Assembly (NCBI GenBank): GCA_026214975.1 | Contig: CM047813.1 | Location: 34,877,871-34,941,870 of the forward strand | DNA: 64,000 bases | Origin: Gentiana macrophylla | Lineage: Eukaryota; Streptophyta; Magnoliopsida; Gentianales; Gentianaceae | Direction: 5' to 3' | Shown here: piece by piece, positions 9,600 to 22,070 of the stretch | How positions within the stretch are numbered: the stretch's first letter is position 1 | Layout: every line of letters starts with the position of its first letter | Translations under genes and position numbers: made by a program | Notes under the pieces: generated by a model | What the model was told of the DNA's origin: nothing | The model's database searches: none | The model's input: only the letters and a program-made list of their open reading frames with translations

Positions 9600-11607
9600 T
9601 CACAAGGATATTTTTGGAAATATCTTGGCTGAAAAAGGAAGGTAATAAACAATTAAATGGAGATGTCGGATTCTTAATTGTTTAATTGTTGAGAGAGATT
9701 GTCTCAATTTAACCGTCATTGTGTTGATACCAGACCTGCGGCGGTATGATGTGAGGTTAAATACTTGGAATGGTAGGATAAACTGCATGCATGACATCAC
9801 GTTTATAATTCCTAAAATTTCTTATTTGTTGTGGTGTATGATTTGATTTATATTTCTGTCATAAATTATTTATGCAACTACACATCATCTCAAGGTATCT
9901 AAACTGCAAAACACGATAAATTGACTGATAATGACTTCGTAAAATTGGAAAAGTAACAAGAACGTTGAACTCACTAATCGAAAATGCAAATTAATTTTTC
10001 GGAAGATGATGTTCTTCTTAAGCCTTCAAACTTAAGTAACATTGATAAGAATGTCACTGCTGTCACTTGTGTTGAACGAGAGACAAAACAAAATTAGTTC
10101 AAAGTTGACGAGAATGATTTGGTATCAATCTCACTAGACATCCCACAGTTTACGAGTAGTGTGTACTCAAATGAACTGCTAGTTCACGGCCATTTCCTTT
10201 AAAGAAAGTCAAGAATGGGAAGACAAATGTCTACAAGTGTAAGTCATCTAAACTAAATAAGTTAAACGCTAAACCGAAATATTAATGAAAGAAAGTATAG
10301 GATAAGGAAAGTGATTTCGGATCACTAACCAATGAATCCTTAAAGACTTTCTTAATCGGGATTATGACCCGGAAGCTAAGTTCTTTTGTAAGAACAATGT
10401 AGCTAGGCATTAATGATTAAAGAGAAAACAACGAGCAGTTATTTTAGCTAAGATAGTGGGAGTGATATAAGGAAATAAATTTCGGATTTTAATCCTTAAA
10501 TATCGCAGAAATTTAATTTATGCATTCAGATTCGTTGGAACAAATGGATTCACTTTCACATCGATAATATAGTTGCCTTAAAGAAAGTGAATATGACATT
10601 TGTATATGATTCTGAGACTCGGGCTTTTGTATGATAAAGTCAGAACCACTAAGTAATGCTGAAAAGGTATATGTAACACATCATAAACTATTAAGACAAA
10701 TGGTTTCAGTAGTTAGATAAACGATTCTTTAAGCATCTATTAATTAGTGCATATATCCTAAAGATAAGATCTGAATACTGGCTAAGGTTGATTCCTATTT
10801 CCCAGTCTAAGAACACTATCTCAAAGAAAAAATGACTAAGTTACCTTTCAATTAGGAAAAGGTAATAGAGCTGAAGAAGTATCACAACTTGTTCATATTG
10901 ACCTTCGGGGTCTTATGAAGGATACAAGCTAGTGGGAGCTTTTGAGTAGTGGACAATTTGTCTGATAGCTACTCAAAACGCCGATTAGTTTATCTAAATA
11001 TTTGGAGGAATCTCTGATGTCACCAGAGAAGAGAGTATTCCATGCTCAGATATGGGCCATAGCATAGTATTTGGAACTGATGCTCGGCCTACCTCCGAGT
11101 GAAATGATTTCACTGAAAGGATAAACCATAGATTGTCTTGAATAGTTATTGATATGTTACAATACACTGCTTAACTCAATTAAAATATTAGTTGCAAAAT
11201 AACGGTTTACATTATTGTGTAATACCGAGAAGTCTACCTAGAAGATGCTTATGAAATTGTGGATAAAAAGTGATGTGCATTTACTCCACTTCCGCAAATA
11301 GAGGCATTTAGCACTAGTGCTTGAAGGTAGGACTGGAGATTTTACATACACGTTCAGATGGTGACTGTTCATGAAATATCTTAATACAATGAGTAATGGT
11401 TGGTTATAAGATTCTTAAAGATCGGATAGTTACGGTTACACTGTTACATCTTTTCTAAAAGATAGTTTGGATAACAACCTTAGACTTTGAAGTACAGTTG
11501 CTCAAGGAGTTACTATCTGATTTAAATCAGACCACATCCAACATTGGTTGTTGGGGGTTACGCTGATAAATACTACTGAACCAGATCAGAATATCAATCC
11601 ACCTAAT
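9600..11607 (+). mobile_element. Degenerate Copia gag-pol, plus strand
   Basis: 9600-9850 is the same leader as on the minus strand at 1966-2225. After it, gag and pol sequence continues without any long frame. Recognisable words remain in translation, for example an integrase-like QLVHIDLRGLMKD near 10885-10920, so the segment runs in the expected gag to pol order toward LTR B. It is saturated with stops and frameshifts and is older than the minus-strand copy at the left edge. Confidence 0.55.
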
Positions 11608-13318
11608 TGTTAGGTGTAGTGCCCGAAAGACAATTTGTGTAATTGTTTTTTATAACAGAATTTATCTCACCTTATTACTTGCTTTGTGCTTGTAAGTAAT
11701 ACACTGCTGCAAACCCTAAGTATATCAGTATGTAACCGCTTTACTCAGTGTATGACATGCACATGAGGATTGAGTTAGTGGTGATATACTTAAACTGTTA
11801 GTCCGTGGTGAACTTAATCAGAGTTTAGGGTCTCTTGATTAAAACACCAATAATGCGCCCATAACACCTTAGGGTGTGATAGTCTTATCCGGACTGTCGA
11901 TAGAGGGTACCTACGTGGGGCATTTATATATGATGGCATTCATATAGGGCTGGACCGATTTAATTTGAATTTCTCGATATAATTCCGTAATCGAGGAATC
12001 TTATTAAATCATTAGATGATCATATATGGATCAACCTTAATCCTGAGGTGATCACAGGGTGCTACTTGTCTCGGGGTAGTGTTTGATGTGTTAGTTACGG
12101 TTCACTTAAATATGTGTTCCAAGTCACTTCTCATTGGCACTATCTCCTTATGAGTGAGTAGTTCTGATTTTCACAGACAAGGAATCCATTCCTTCCTCAA
12201 GGGAAGTAGAGAGACAATTCCTTTATTTGTTAGCCCTAAGAAAATGATCGATGGGCCCGGCCATGTTAGACTAATTACCTACTAGTCGATATGTGAACTA
12301 ATTGATCACTGTGGGTTAATGGTAAATAAGGATAAGATATTATGAGTCGGGTTCACGGAGACTTCCCACTCATAATGGACAATCTATGGAGGTTAGTCCG
12401 TATGCAAAGGATTATATCAAGGACACTTATTTACTCATGGGGTTGAGTGTAAGTATATATCTATAATTGGTAGAGTTCGGCTGGGTTTATGGTGGCGTAA
12501 TCCCGAAATTAATAATTTAAGTATGAATCTTATGTTCAATGAATATTTTACTTAGTTATTGGAGCTACTGGTTATAGGTCCATGGTCCCCAATGTGGCTC
12601 CTGTAATTCGGGTGTTTTTCCTGTTATTGGGCCTCAGTGATAATTAATTGGATGGGCTAATTAATTGATATGCGAAATATTATTTAGTTGGGCTAAATAA
12701 TATAATACACAGAAAAGACACTTTCTGTGGGCCTAAACCCTAGTGTGTGGTGCCATTTACCTCCTTAAATGCAAGATTTGATTTTCTTGTGTGATTAATT
12801 ATTTACTTGGTAAGTAATTAATTAATAAATGATAATTGATTTGTAATTGATTGATTGATTAATCATAATCTTTTATAAATGGAATTATCCTTTATTGTGA
12901 TTTCTTTTTAATTATTTATTTAATTAATTAGAAACTTGGAGGCTAAGGATTTACTCTCCTATATAAAGAGAGTTCTTCCAAGACATATGAAAAATGGAAA
13001 TTTCGCCCCATCCACACAAATAAAGAGAGAAAAAACTTGTTTCTTGTCTTGGGTTTCTGGTTGAAGAAAAACTTGGAGTTTTTCTTGGAAGCATATCAAG
13101 GAGGTTTCAATTCCAAGGATTGGTGTCCACCAACCACCGTTTGGAGAACACATTGGAAGACCTTGGCTTCTCTTCCTACTATTGGTAAGATAAACTTAAC
13201 CCCCTTGTAGGATTTTAGATCCTTTATTTATGTATTGTAGTTTATAGATCGTGATCCATCCGCTGCGTAAAGATCTGTTCTGTATAGATCTGAGCTCCTG
13301 CTTCCTTCACCAAATGCA
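11608..13318 (+). repeat. Copia LTR B (diverged)
   Basis: It starts TGTTAGGTGTAGTGCCCGAA and ends CAAATGCA, about 1.71 kb. It shares landmarks with LTRs C-E: AAAGACAATTT near the start, ACTTAATCA-GGGTCT, TTATCCGGACTGTCGA, CATTTATATATGATG, GGTCCATGGTCCC, a TATATAAA box at 12960-12967, and AGGAGGTTTC in the leader part. It is more diverged than C, D and E are from each other. The next bases (GTGGTAGTATGGTC) look like a mutated tRNA-Met primer site, so this may be a 5' LTR. Confidence 0.8.
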
Positions 13319-14400
13319 GTGGTAGTATGGTCTAACCATTGACCCGCTGATGATTATGCAGTCTTTACAGTCTGCTTGGGGTGATTGGTCACCTATGCTC
13401 ATTCTGGAAGGACTGTATAGGATTCTGACAATAGGAGGTTGGTTTAAAGCCATGAACCTGTAAATGGAGTTTTGGTACTCCAGTTCTGTTCATATTCTTG
13501 TAGATCCATATGAGTGTCTCAGGTCCAGTGGGAGTAATTGTATCTACATGGAAAAGAGTCGAATGAATGGAAAAGTTTAGCTTAGAAGGGTAATTCCTTG
13601 AGAAAGATAGTTCAATAGGGGTGATGCCCTGAACTCTCTCACCATTCAGCCTTGCTTGACTCTATGGAAAGTAGAAAGATTACCAGGGGTGATGCCCTGA
13701 AACTTTCCTGCCCAACAACGGAGCTTAGATTCATTCGGAACATAAGGGTTTTAGCTTAAAACCAATGACAGATTGACTGCCTATGCTTGCATCCATTGAT
13801 GGATTAAAGCAAACCTCTAGGTCATTAAAAGTCACATGTTTGAAATGTGTGGACTTGACCAGAATATTGATGAGTCTTTTGTAGACCAGAGAATCAATGT
13901 TGGTAAAGTAGTAGACATTAGTGTTTATAAAGGATAACACTGCAACAGTTGATAACAACATGAGTGTGTTATCTGAAGTCAAGAATCGACGAGCCAAAGC
14001 TTCTCGAATTGTAGAAGTGGACTATATTCTTAGAATTTGATTCATTAATTCATGAGAACAAGTTGTTGGCAATATCCCATCCATCTTATTGGTTTAAGAT
14101 AATGATGCATTTTCATATGCAATATTCAATGAGAGGTTTCCTACCCAACCCCTCATGGAATAATTCTCTCAATCTTCAGATATAGAGAAAATGGGATAGT
14201 TTCTCTTTTGATAGATAAAGTCAGTTTATTAAAAGTCAATTGTAATCGAATCTTGGATTCGAGCGTTGGTAAGCAGTTTAGTGCATCCTCAAGTATCTTT
14301 AGAGAATGAGGAATCATATGCTTGTGTATTCGGGTGCGAACCTGAGTACTGTTGACTACACTGATTCTGATTTTTGTCGGATTAAGGATGATCGTGTGTG
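13319..14400 (+). mobile_element. Remnant of Copia internal sequence between LTRs B and C
   Basis: Non-coding, moderately AT-rich. A phrase of the type AGGGGTGATGCCCTGAA occurs twice (near 13617 and 13684). No recognisable domain remains. By position it is leader and internal DNA of the element that owned LTR B. Short minus-strand frames here show no family signature. Confidence 0.45.
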
Positions 14401-16157
14401 TCATATAACTTAGTGTGTGTCACACGCAAGGATTAAGTTTATGGTGATACACTTGAACTGTTAGTCCATGGTGAACTTAATCAAAGTATGGGGTCTATTG
14501 ATTAAACAACCATTAATGCGCTCAGAACGCTTTATGGTGTGACCGTCCTATCCGGACCGTCGACATTGGTTGTCTGAGTGGGGCATTTATATATGATGAG
14601 AGTCATATAGAATTTGGACCGATTTAATCTGAGTTTCTCATATAATTCGTGATTGAGAAATCTTATTAAATCACAAGATGATCATATATGGATTAACCTT
14701 AATCTGAAGTGATTACGGACTCTACTTGTTTCAGGATAGCGTTTGATGTGTTCGTTAAGCGGTCGCAAGAGGCGGGTCCGAATCACTTTCACGTTGGCAC
14801 TATTCGGAATGAGTGAGAAGTGTGTGTCTCACAGATATGGAATCCATTCTTTCCTGCGGGACGTAGAAAGACAATCCCCTTATTTGTTAATCCTAGAAAC
14901 TGATCGATCCATGGAGTTCGTATTGGTTATGAATTAATTGATCACTAGTGGGTTAATGATAAATAAGGATAAGACGTATTGAAGAAGGTTTACGGAAATA
15001 TTCCCACTTCATTACGGATAGTCTATGGAGGGTTAGTTTGTATGTAATGATTATATCAATGGACACTTATCGACTCGACTCGACGTTTTGAGAATAAGTT
15101 ATATCTATAATCGATAGAGTTCAGTTTCGGAGTAATTGCTTATTTAGTTCAATTGGTTAGTATTATTATAACTATACATGAGGTCACTTGTTCAATACCC
15201 GGCTGCTGCATGTTTATAAATAAAATAAAAAAATAAAAAAAGAGAGTTCAGTTTCGGATTTATGATGACGTAATTACAGAATTAATAGGTTGAGTAGAAA
15301 TATTATGTTCGATGAATATTTATTCATTTTATTGTAGCAACTGGTTATAGGTCCATGGTCCCCGGGCTGGCTCCTAACACGTTAGTGTTTTCTCGTTTTA
15401 TGGAACCTCGAGAATAAATTAAATGATTGGTCTATTTAATTAATATGCAATATTATTTATTTGGTAAATAATATGTAAAATAGAAAAGACATTTTCTATT
15501 AAAAATGACAAAAATAATGGCGACCCAAATACGGATAATTAGGAGAAGAAATTTTTCTAGATTATCTCATATGTGTAATTAATTAATTATCTATTTGTTG
15601 GATAATTAATGGAAAAATAAAGATATTGATTTTTGGGAATTTATCTCTTATTTTGTGGGAAAAATATCTTTCCTTATGGGAATAGATTTTTGTGGTGTGA
15701 AAATAATAACTCTCTGCTTTCTTAGTTATTTTTACATATAAAGAGAGCTCATCCCAACACATTGACACAATTAATATGGCGCCACACTTAAGAAAAAAAA
15801 GAGAAAAATTACTTTCTCGTTCTAGTCATTAAGAGAAGAAAAACTAGGGTTTTTCTTGTGCATATTCGAGGAGGTTCTACGACGAGGATCGACGTCCACA
15901 AGTCGTCGCTAGGAGATACAATCCGGAAGATTGTGGCTTCTCCCTTTTGTCGAATTTCTCATCTCTTTCCGTTGAGGAAAATCTACTAACCTTCTTGTAG
16001 ATTAATTATTTATGTGAATCATATCGTGGTAAAATCGCATGCGAATTTATTCGTAGCTTCCGCTGTGCAAGATCGAGTGTCTCTATCGGTGCTGTGAATC
16101 AGATCTGACGATCCAATTATGGATCGGATCCGAATTCGGGTTTCTATATATCCAGCA
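14401..16157 (+). repeat. Copia LTR C, 5'-truncated, carrying a SINE
   Basis: It joins the LTR consensus about 120 bp after the usual start (TCATATAACTTAGTGTGTGTCAC) and runs to GTATATCCAGCA. It is very similar to D and E: TTATCCGGACCGTCGACATTGGTTGTCT, GCGGTCCGAATCACTTTCACG-like text, CCTCGAGAATAAATTAAAT, an ATATAAAGAGAG promoter box near 15736 and CGTCGCTAGGAGATACAATC. The internal SINE (15132-15242) is absent from the other copies. No primer site follows, so the right end abuts unrelated DNA. Confidence 0.85.
15132..15242 (+). mobile_element. tRNA-derived SINE with 16-bp target-site duplication
   Basis: About 111 bp. The head looks like a tRNA: TTAGTTCAATTGGTTAG resembles the Pol III A box, and GGTCACTTGTTCAATACC resembles the B box (GGTTCGAnTCC). 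The tail is A-rich (AAATAAAATAAAAAAATAAA). It is flanked by perfect direct repeats AGAGTTCAGTTTCGGA (15116-15131 and 15243-15258). LTRs D and E contain that target once, uninterrupted (near 43435 and 45148), so they show the empty site. Confidence 0.9.
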
Positions 16158-17041
16158 GTATGAAGCTATAAAAACCCATGATCAGTAGAATTGTAACTTA
16201 GCTCTTGAAATATTCTTTGAGTAATATACTTCCGCATTTTTCCTTTTCGTTGTATTTCACAACTTCAATAATTTAACCAAATAATAATTCAAAAAATGAG
16301 ACTGTGTGAAGAAAAAAAAAAACATGTATAAGCACATCTTAAGAAGCTAAAGAAAACATAATATAAAGATAGCCTCACCTTTGAAAGAAAAAAACAACAA
16401 CAACAACGAATGCAGAAAACAAAGATTATGGTCAAATGTACATTTCAAATTAGCATTGGTAACACATACATAATCCATCTATTGAATATACTTTAATCAC
16501 GGCAGTGTAACAAGTAATCGTGTTACTCAGCCAAAACCTAGAGGAAGCGAAGAAGTCGGAGAGATATAACTATATAAGAGAACAACGTATAAGCCCGAGA
16601 CGACCGATTTCGTTGTTGTTGTTGTTTTTTTTATATCTATTACCTCAACTGAAACGACGACGTTTCTGGTTTAGCAGAAGAAACAAAAATAAATAAATAA
16701 ATATTTGGTTGTACAATATACGAAATTTCTCTTAGCTTTTATAATTAGGACGAAATTTCTCTGAAATTCTATATTTAGGAAGAGTCCAAATTGAGGAATT
16801 AAATACAACTATTTTGCCGGCAAATGTGGCTGTTGTGTGGGGATTCATTAAGTGGAAAAATCTAAATCCCCCCATCATTTCCAATGATGTCCTAGACCCC
16901 CCACCACCACCACCACCACTCAAAAAAAAAACAAAAAAAAAAAAAAAATTAAACAGAAGCGCCAGAATTGTTCAACGTTGAAAATCTAAAGCGCTTTCTG
17001 CACCGAAGACCAATCAAGAAATTAATCCATAGCTTCAGGAA
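16158..17041 (+). promoter_or_regulatory. Upstream region of the ANTH gene
   Basis: AT-rich with A-tracts, a CAA-type repeat near 16394-16410, GTTGTTGTT near 16612 and a CCACCACC run at 16902-16919 just before A-runs at 16921-16949. A short antisense frame made of Gly repeats comes from the CCA run. Core promoter elements cannot be fixed. The 5' leader probably begins after the A-tract; the sequence before the start codon reads CTTCAGGAAATG. Confidence 0.4.
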
Positions 17042-18199
17042 ATGAGGCTATGGAAAAGGGCTACAGGATTGTTGAAAGATCAAAATAGCTTATGGCTTGC
17101 AAGCTTATCAAGAAGAACAACTTTTCGGAATCCCGATATAGAAGCTGTGATCATAAAAGCAACCAGCCATGATGAGTATTCATTTGGTTATGAATATCCA
17201 GAGAGAGTCTACAAATGGCTACGCCTTTCCGATTCTAACATCAAGCCGATTGTTCGTTGCATCGCGAATCGTATAGAAAAAACCCGTAGTTGGGTTGTAG
17301 CTCTCAAGGGATTGATGTTAATGCATGGTGTTTTCTCTACAAAACTCTCTGTGATTCAGAGGATTGGAAGATTGCCTTTTGATCTGTCAAATTTTAAGGA
17401 TGGCCATACAAAGCTTGGGAAAACATGGGCTCATAACACGTTTATTCGCGCCTACTACGCGTATCTTGATCAGAAATCTACGATCCTTTTCGAGAATTTG
17501 CAGGAGCGAAAAGGGTCGTCGTCGTTGATGAAAAAGGATCATCCATCGACGTCGTCGGTGGTGATGCAGGAGCTTTTGTTGCTGCAGAAAATTCAATGCT
17601 TGCTTGATTTGTTGCTTCAAATAAAGCCGTTGGCGCACGCCGCTTCGGTTTACCTTATTGTGGAAGCAATGGAATGTATTGTTTATGAAGTGTTTGACAT
17701 TTACAGCAGGTTTTGCCAAATGATTGCAAATGTCCTCAAGAAGATTGAATCATCCTCTAAAATCGAAGCCGCCCTTATACTCAAAATCTTGCATAAAGCC
17801 GAGATACAGGGTGAGGATCTCGCCCTGTATCTCGAGTTCTGCAAAGCGATTGGAGTCAGGAATGCGTTAAGTTTCACCGAAATTCCACAAGTCCCTGAGG
17901 AAGATATCAAGTATTTGGAACATATAGTTCGTGGCGGAGAATCCCAATCGACCCTCAAGCCGCAGCCTCTTCAGGACAAATCAATTGTGTTACTACAACC
18001 TCAAAAAACCGATCATACAGAGGATTCAAGGAATGAATTGAGGACAATAATTACAAAGAATTGGGAGAAATTCGATGAGCAGGAAACATGTTCAGCTGTC
18101 TCGGAATCAAATCCTTTCTTGTCCCTTTCAATTTACACACCACCTCAAACGCATCAAAGACGATATTATCAAGAATTGCCTGATCTAATCACCTTCTGA
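17042..18199 (+). CDS. Putative clathrin assembly protein, ANTH domain (At1g25240-like)
   Basis: An intronless 385-residue frame. The start MRLWKRATGLLKDQNSLWLASLSRR matches the opening of the small plant AP180 N-terminal homology (ANTH) family. The ANTH domain covers about residues 25-265: DIEAVIIKATSHDE is the phosphoinositide-binding corner, SWVVALKGLMLMHG (about 80-95) the conserved helix, and FIRAYYAYLDQKS (about 134-146) the next signature. The C-terminal tail is short and disordered, with one NPF motif (about 357-359), a known ligand for EH-domain endocytic proteins; no DPF motif or long clathrin-binding tail is seen. Such proteins bind PI(4,5)P2 on the plasma membrane or trans-Golgi and recruit clathrin. 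Length fits the family and the frame is intact, so it is probably functional. The upstream in-frame context offers no better start. Confidence 0.93.
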   Translation: MRLWKRATGLLKDQNSLWLASLSRRTTFRNPDIEAVIIKATSHDEYSFGYEYPERVYKWLRLSDSNIKPIVRCIANRIEKTRSWVVALKGLMLMHGVFSTKLSVIQRIGRLPFDLSNFKDGHTKLGKTWAHNTFIRAYYAYLDQKSTILFENLQERKGSSSLMKKDHPSTSSVVMQELLLLQKIQCLLDLLLQIKPLAHAASVYLIVEAMECIVYEVFDIYSRFCQMIANVLKKIESSSKIEAALILKILHKAEIQGEDLALYLEFCKAIGVRNALSFTEIPQVPEEDIKYLEHIVRGGESQSTLKPQPLQDKSIVLLQPQKTDHTEDSRNELRTIITKNWEKFDEQETCSAVSESNPFLSLSIYTPPQTHQRRYYQELPDLITF

Positions 18200-18545
18200 A
18201 TGATTTTGATTATGTTGTATGCATGCTTTTGTCTCATTCAGGCACAATGAACACAGAATAGGTTATAAGGAATTGCTATTATTTATTCTTCAGCAGATAT
18301 TGATCTTGTTTAATTTTCACGATTTCTTACTTCTTCTTTTTTATTTTTATCTTGATTATATATTTATGAGACTTGATATTATTCTATGCGACTTGTTCAC
18401 AAATTTGAGAGCTAAAAGATTATCCTAGAACAAATACATACATACTTGCTTCATTTTCCTTGATTCATTTAATGTTCTGATTTTGCTTCATTTTAATTTC
18501 CTTATTCTTGGAACCCCAAGTATATTCATCAAAGTTCGTTTTTAA
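18200..18545. other. 3' flank of the ANTH gene
   Basis: AT-rich sequence with T-runs (18330-18350), likely holding the 3'UTR and polyadenylation signals. A small frame at 18219-18428 is low-complexity and not supported. Confidence 0.4.
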
Positions 18546-18860
18546 TACAAATGTAAACAAAGCTCTTCTAGCAAAGCAGGCATGGCGCATTCTTCACGAT
18601 CCCCAATCTCTATCAGTTCGATCGGGTTCTGAAAGGGAAATATTTCGACCGGAAAGATTGTATAAATGCCACTATAACTGATCACCCTTCGGCCATTTGG
18701 AAAGGGATCATAACAGGAAAGGAGTTGCTTTCACGTGGACTACGATGGAGGGTAGGAAGGAGATGGAAGCACGATAAATATCTCCGAAGATCCTTGGCTC
18801 CTTGTCGTCCATACCTCCCGGCCGGGCTCACCCAATGGAGGACCTTCCGAACGATACTAC
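18546..18860 (+). mobile_element. LINE reverse-transcriptase C-terminal fragment
   Basis: In broken frames the text ALLAKQAWRILHDPQSL is followed by words matching the WK-GI-x-GKELL-x-GLRWR-G region just downstream of the reverse transcriptase of plant L1-type LINEs. The fragment has stops and no start. It is the piece equivalent to the one preceding 27748-28017 in another copy. Confidence 0.75.
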
Positions 18861-19192
18861 GGTGAGCAACTTAATTAATCCAGTAACTCGTCTAAGGTAA
18901 GTTAATAAAAAGGTTTTCTTTAGCCTTCAAATAAAATTTTCCAAAAAAATTAAGATAATGTATTTGAACGAATAAATAACACATTTTCATCCATATACTT
19001 TCTCTACAAAACGAAAATGATTAGTGTACCCATTGATAACTGACAATTGATTATAACCTGTGATTGAGAGTACAAAAAAATGGCTGGACGATGTTATCGG
19101 TACATTTTTCTGTGATGATAGTCGGTGCCCCTATCATCATTCATCATCAAAATATGTAGACTCATGTGACCCAATGCAGATGAGTGATAATT
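18861..19192. other. Spacer with no gene seen
   Basis: AT-rich, no frames or repeats that I can support. Confidence 0.5.
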
Positions 19193-20880
19193 GTTGGAAC
19201 TAGTTTGATGATTGTCAAGTAGGTTAGTTTTGATGATGAGATGATGGTTAGAACCACTATGATAGAAGCCTGTGATGTTAGAATTGATATGTGTATAGGA
19301 TTTACTTGAGTCTGATTATTGTATATGCTAAATTAGACAATCATTATAATAGATAGGTAACAATTTTCAATATGCGATCAAAGACATATCCAGAAGAATG
19401 AAGGATGAGGAGTCAGACTCAGTGGTATAGTTTGACCACGTAAAGACTAAGTGACCTAGACTCAGAGTTCCAGACTTTGAGAAACCAAGATCATAAAATT
19501 ATCTTCAAGTAAATCTATGATGGCTTGGAATAACTTTATGATGCTTGCAATGTGTGAAGGTAAAAATATGGAGTACTCTGATCTCAGTATATATAAAGAT
19601 TAGAGAAATGAAGAATCAAAGCTGAAAGCAAAAATTCAAATGATGCTGAAAGCTGAAATCAGATTAGAAGATATTCAGAGTCAGACTTGAAGATACTCAT
19701 ATCAGACCTAAACGTTCAAGTCAGACGTAAAAGATCATCTCTGAAGATTATACACGTTATGGTGACAAGACAAAAGTTTGCAAGCAATTGAAGCGGAAAA
19801 GACAATGTGTCAAAAGACTGAAAATATGGACGTTATGTCAGCTGGAAGACAAGAGGTATTTCAAATAAACATGCAACGTTCAAAACAAGGCTTTTGTCAT
19901 TACAATAGAAATATATGAAAATGTACACTGCAGATCTACAACAGTCAAATATGTCACGTCATTAGTCAGACTTAAAAAAGCCGAAATAGTTGAAGAATCA
20001 AGCTAAATCAATATGTCCCTCCCCTATAAACACAAAACTTAACTCATTTGTATGAGTAATTTTCAAAGTGAGATTCAAATCTTTGGAATAATCTATTAAA
20101 GAAATCTATTCAAGAATATTCAAAGATTCATGTCTTAAGGGAAAGACTTCAAGAACTTCAGTAAGATAATCTACCCAAGAAGACATGGGGATTATAAATA
20201 GATTCAATGACTTAAATGTTATATCCAAAGGAGTTCAAGAGACTGCACTAACCAAAGTTACAATGACAAGATCCAATATAAACCCATGAATTTAGTTGAG
20301 CGCAACCAGAAGCTACATCGACAAATCAAGAAAGTCTCAACTTCAATGATTCAACTTGTTTGATTTTATATCAACAAAGAGGTGAAAGCAATGAAAAAGC
20401 GTTTTTCTTCGAAGGATTGAGGAAGCAGTGAAGAAGCGGTTGGCTTTGAAGGAAAATGAGACGGTGAAGAGTGGTTGACTTCAAAGGATTGTGTATAGCG
20501 GAGTACATCGTCTGCAGAGGCTGTTTGTAATGGAGTTGTTGAAGAGGCAATCGGACCCTTGACGGAACAGTGGATCAGATCATAGGATTTGGTTGCTCAG
20601 AATGTGAAGCAACAAAGGAGTTGCAGAGGACAATCGCACTATTGTAGAGGAGTCTATGAACAATAGAATGCCTCCAACATTACATGAGAAGCGGTGACTA
20701 GGAGATTACTCCACCCCGAACATCGATAACAACCCTTGTGTTATTTACTTTATGTATTTAGCTTATGCACTTTACATTCTGCAAGATTTATTGCATAAGC
20801 ATTAAATTATTATCACAGCACTTAAACGATAAATCGATAAAACAAAACATATTTGAAAACAGAGCTTGCAACGCTTCAAC
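19193..20880 (+). repeat. Probable LTR of a SIRE-like Copia element
   Basis: It begins TGTTGGAACTAGTTTGATGATTG and ends ...GCTTCAACA, with TG/CA ends and about 1.7 kb, as in SIRE/Maximus-type LTRs. It is followed by ...CATTCCCCCCTCTGAACTCAT near 20933, a phrase typical of that group; the mirror phrase GAACTAGAGGGGGTGAATG occurs on the other strand near 55432. A clear primer site was not found. Boundaries are approximate. Confidence 0.5.
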
Positions 20881-22070
20881 ATTTGCTCCAAATAAACCCT
20901 GCACAAAATAAAAGGTGTTTATTGTACATGTTCATTCCCCCCTCTGAACTCATATGAGATATACATTGAGGCCAACGATTGGTAGTAGAGCATTGTTCTT
21001 TTGATACAAGAACTTTTCGAAGTTCAAGTTGTGTTTAGGAGAGATCCCTTACGTAGTTTTAAAATCTGTCAAATTTGTATATTTTTTCCTGATATCACCA
21101 AGATATATGTGCAATATTTGAATCTAGAAAATATATGAATTGTTAAATCGTTAAAGGAGTGCATAATCATGTAATCCCCACATTATATTCTCATATACTT
21201 TATTAAAAATCAGAATGAGTGGAAAATTCGTTTGCAGATACACCTAGCTGCAATGCATGAGGACATGATGGACATACTCTCTGATGGTTTACAAGCTCAA
21301 TGGATACGCTAGTGATGATTAGATAGAATTGTACTATGATCTCGATGAGACAGGAAAGCAAGAAATGATAAAAACTTTATATGCAGACGTAAGCTCAAAA
21401 GTAAAAGCTGCAAAAGTGCCAAATAGATATAGGACAAGCTTATCTCAAGAAACTTTGATGAAAAACCCACATGCTCAACTAAAGTAGATAAAGCTACTAA
21501 GGTAACATCCACTTATCAATCTGCTTATACATCATGTATTGTTGAAAATGATGAAGTTTCATCATCAAGAAATATAGACTTGTATGAAACGCGTAGGAAC
21601 CTTCTTAGTGAGTTTGAAAGAATTCAAGCTGACTACAAGGCCGTTGTGGGTGAAAAGGAAAGTCTAATTGTTGAAGTTGAAAAAATCAAATTTGAATTGA
21701 AGACTGTCAAACTTGACAAAGCAGGTATGGAACCTGAATCAGACATAAGACAAGTTACAGAGAAGCCCATGTTCGAAACCTTGCATATTTCTTACTTATC
21801 TCATATTTTTAAGTTTTAGTCTAGGAATAGATTTAGATTTAAATCCGGTCATAGAAATAAACAACAGACTAATATCAAGTCTGGACGTACTTTATGAACC
21901 AATTCTAGAAATAGATCCAACACTAAATATAATTCTGAGCTAAAGTTCACATCTGGAAACATATCTAGACGAGTTAAGGTTGTTCAGAAATCAACCAAAA
22001 AGAACAGACCGATCAATAGCAAAACTAACAAAGATCAATCTAGAAATGGTGAATTCAAATGAAGAGAGAA
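20881..22070 (+). mobile_element. SIRE-like Copia gag remnant with coiled coil
   Basis: Broken plus-strand gag. The best piece, 21580-21819, reads RNLLSEFERIQADYKAVV... then ESLIVEVEKIKFELKTVKL, a heptad-rich coiled coil as found in SIRE gag C-terminal regions. Downstream text rich in Ser/Asn/Lys (SRNRSNTKYNS) fits the basic linker before the zinc knuckle. There are many stops; no intact protein. Confidence 0.5.

Noticed and set aside
16732..16923. A Gly-rich minus-strand frame
   Set aside because: It is caused by a CCACCA run in the ANTH upstream region.
17387..17958. Two minus-strand frames inside the ANTH gene
   Set aside because: Shadows of the plus-strand coding sequence.
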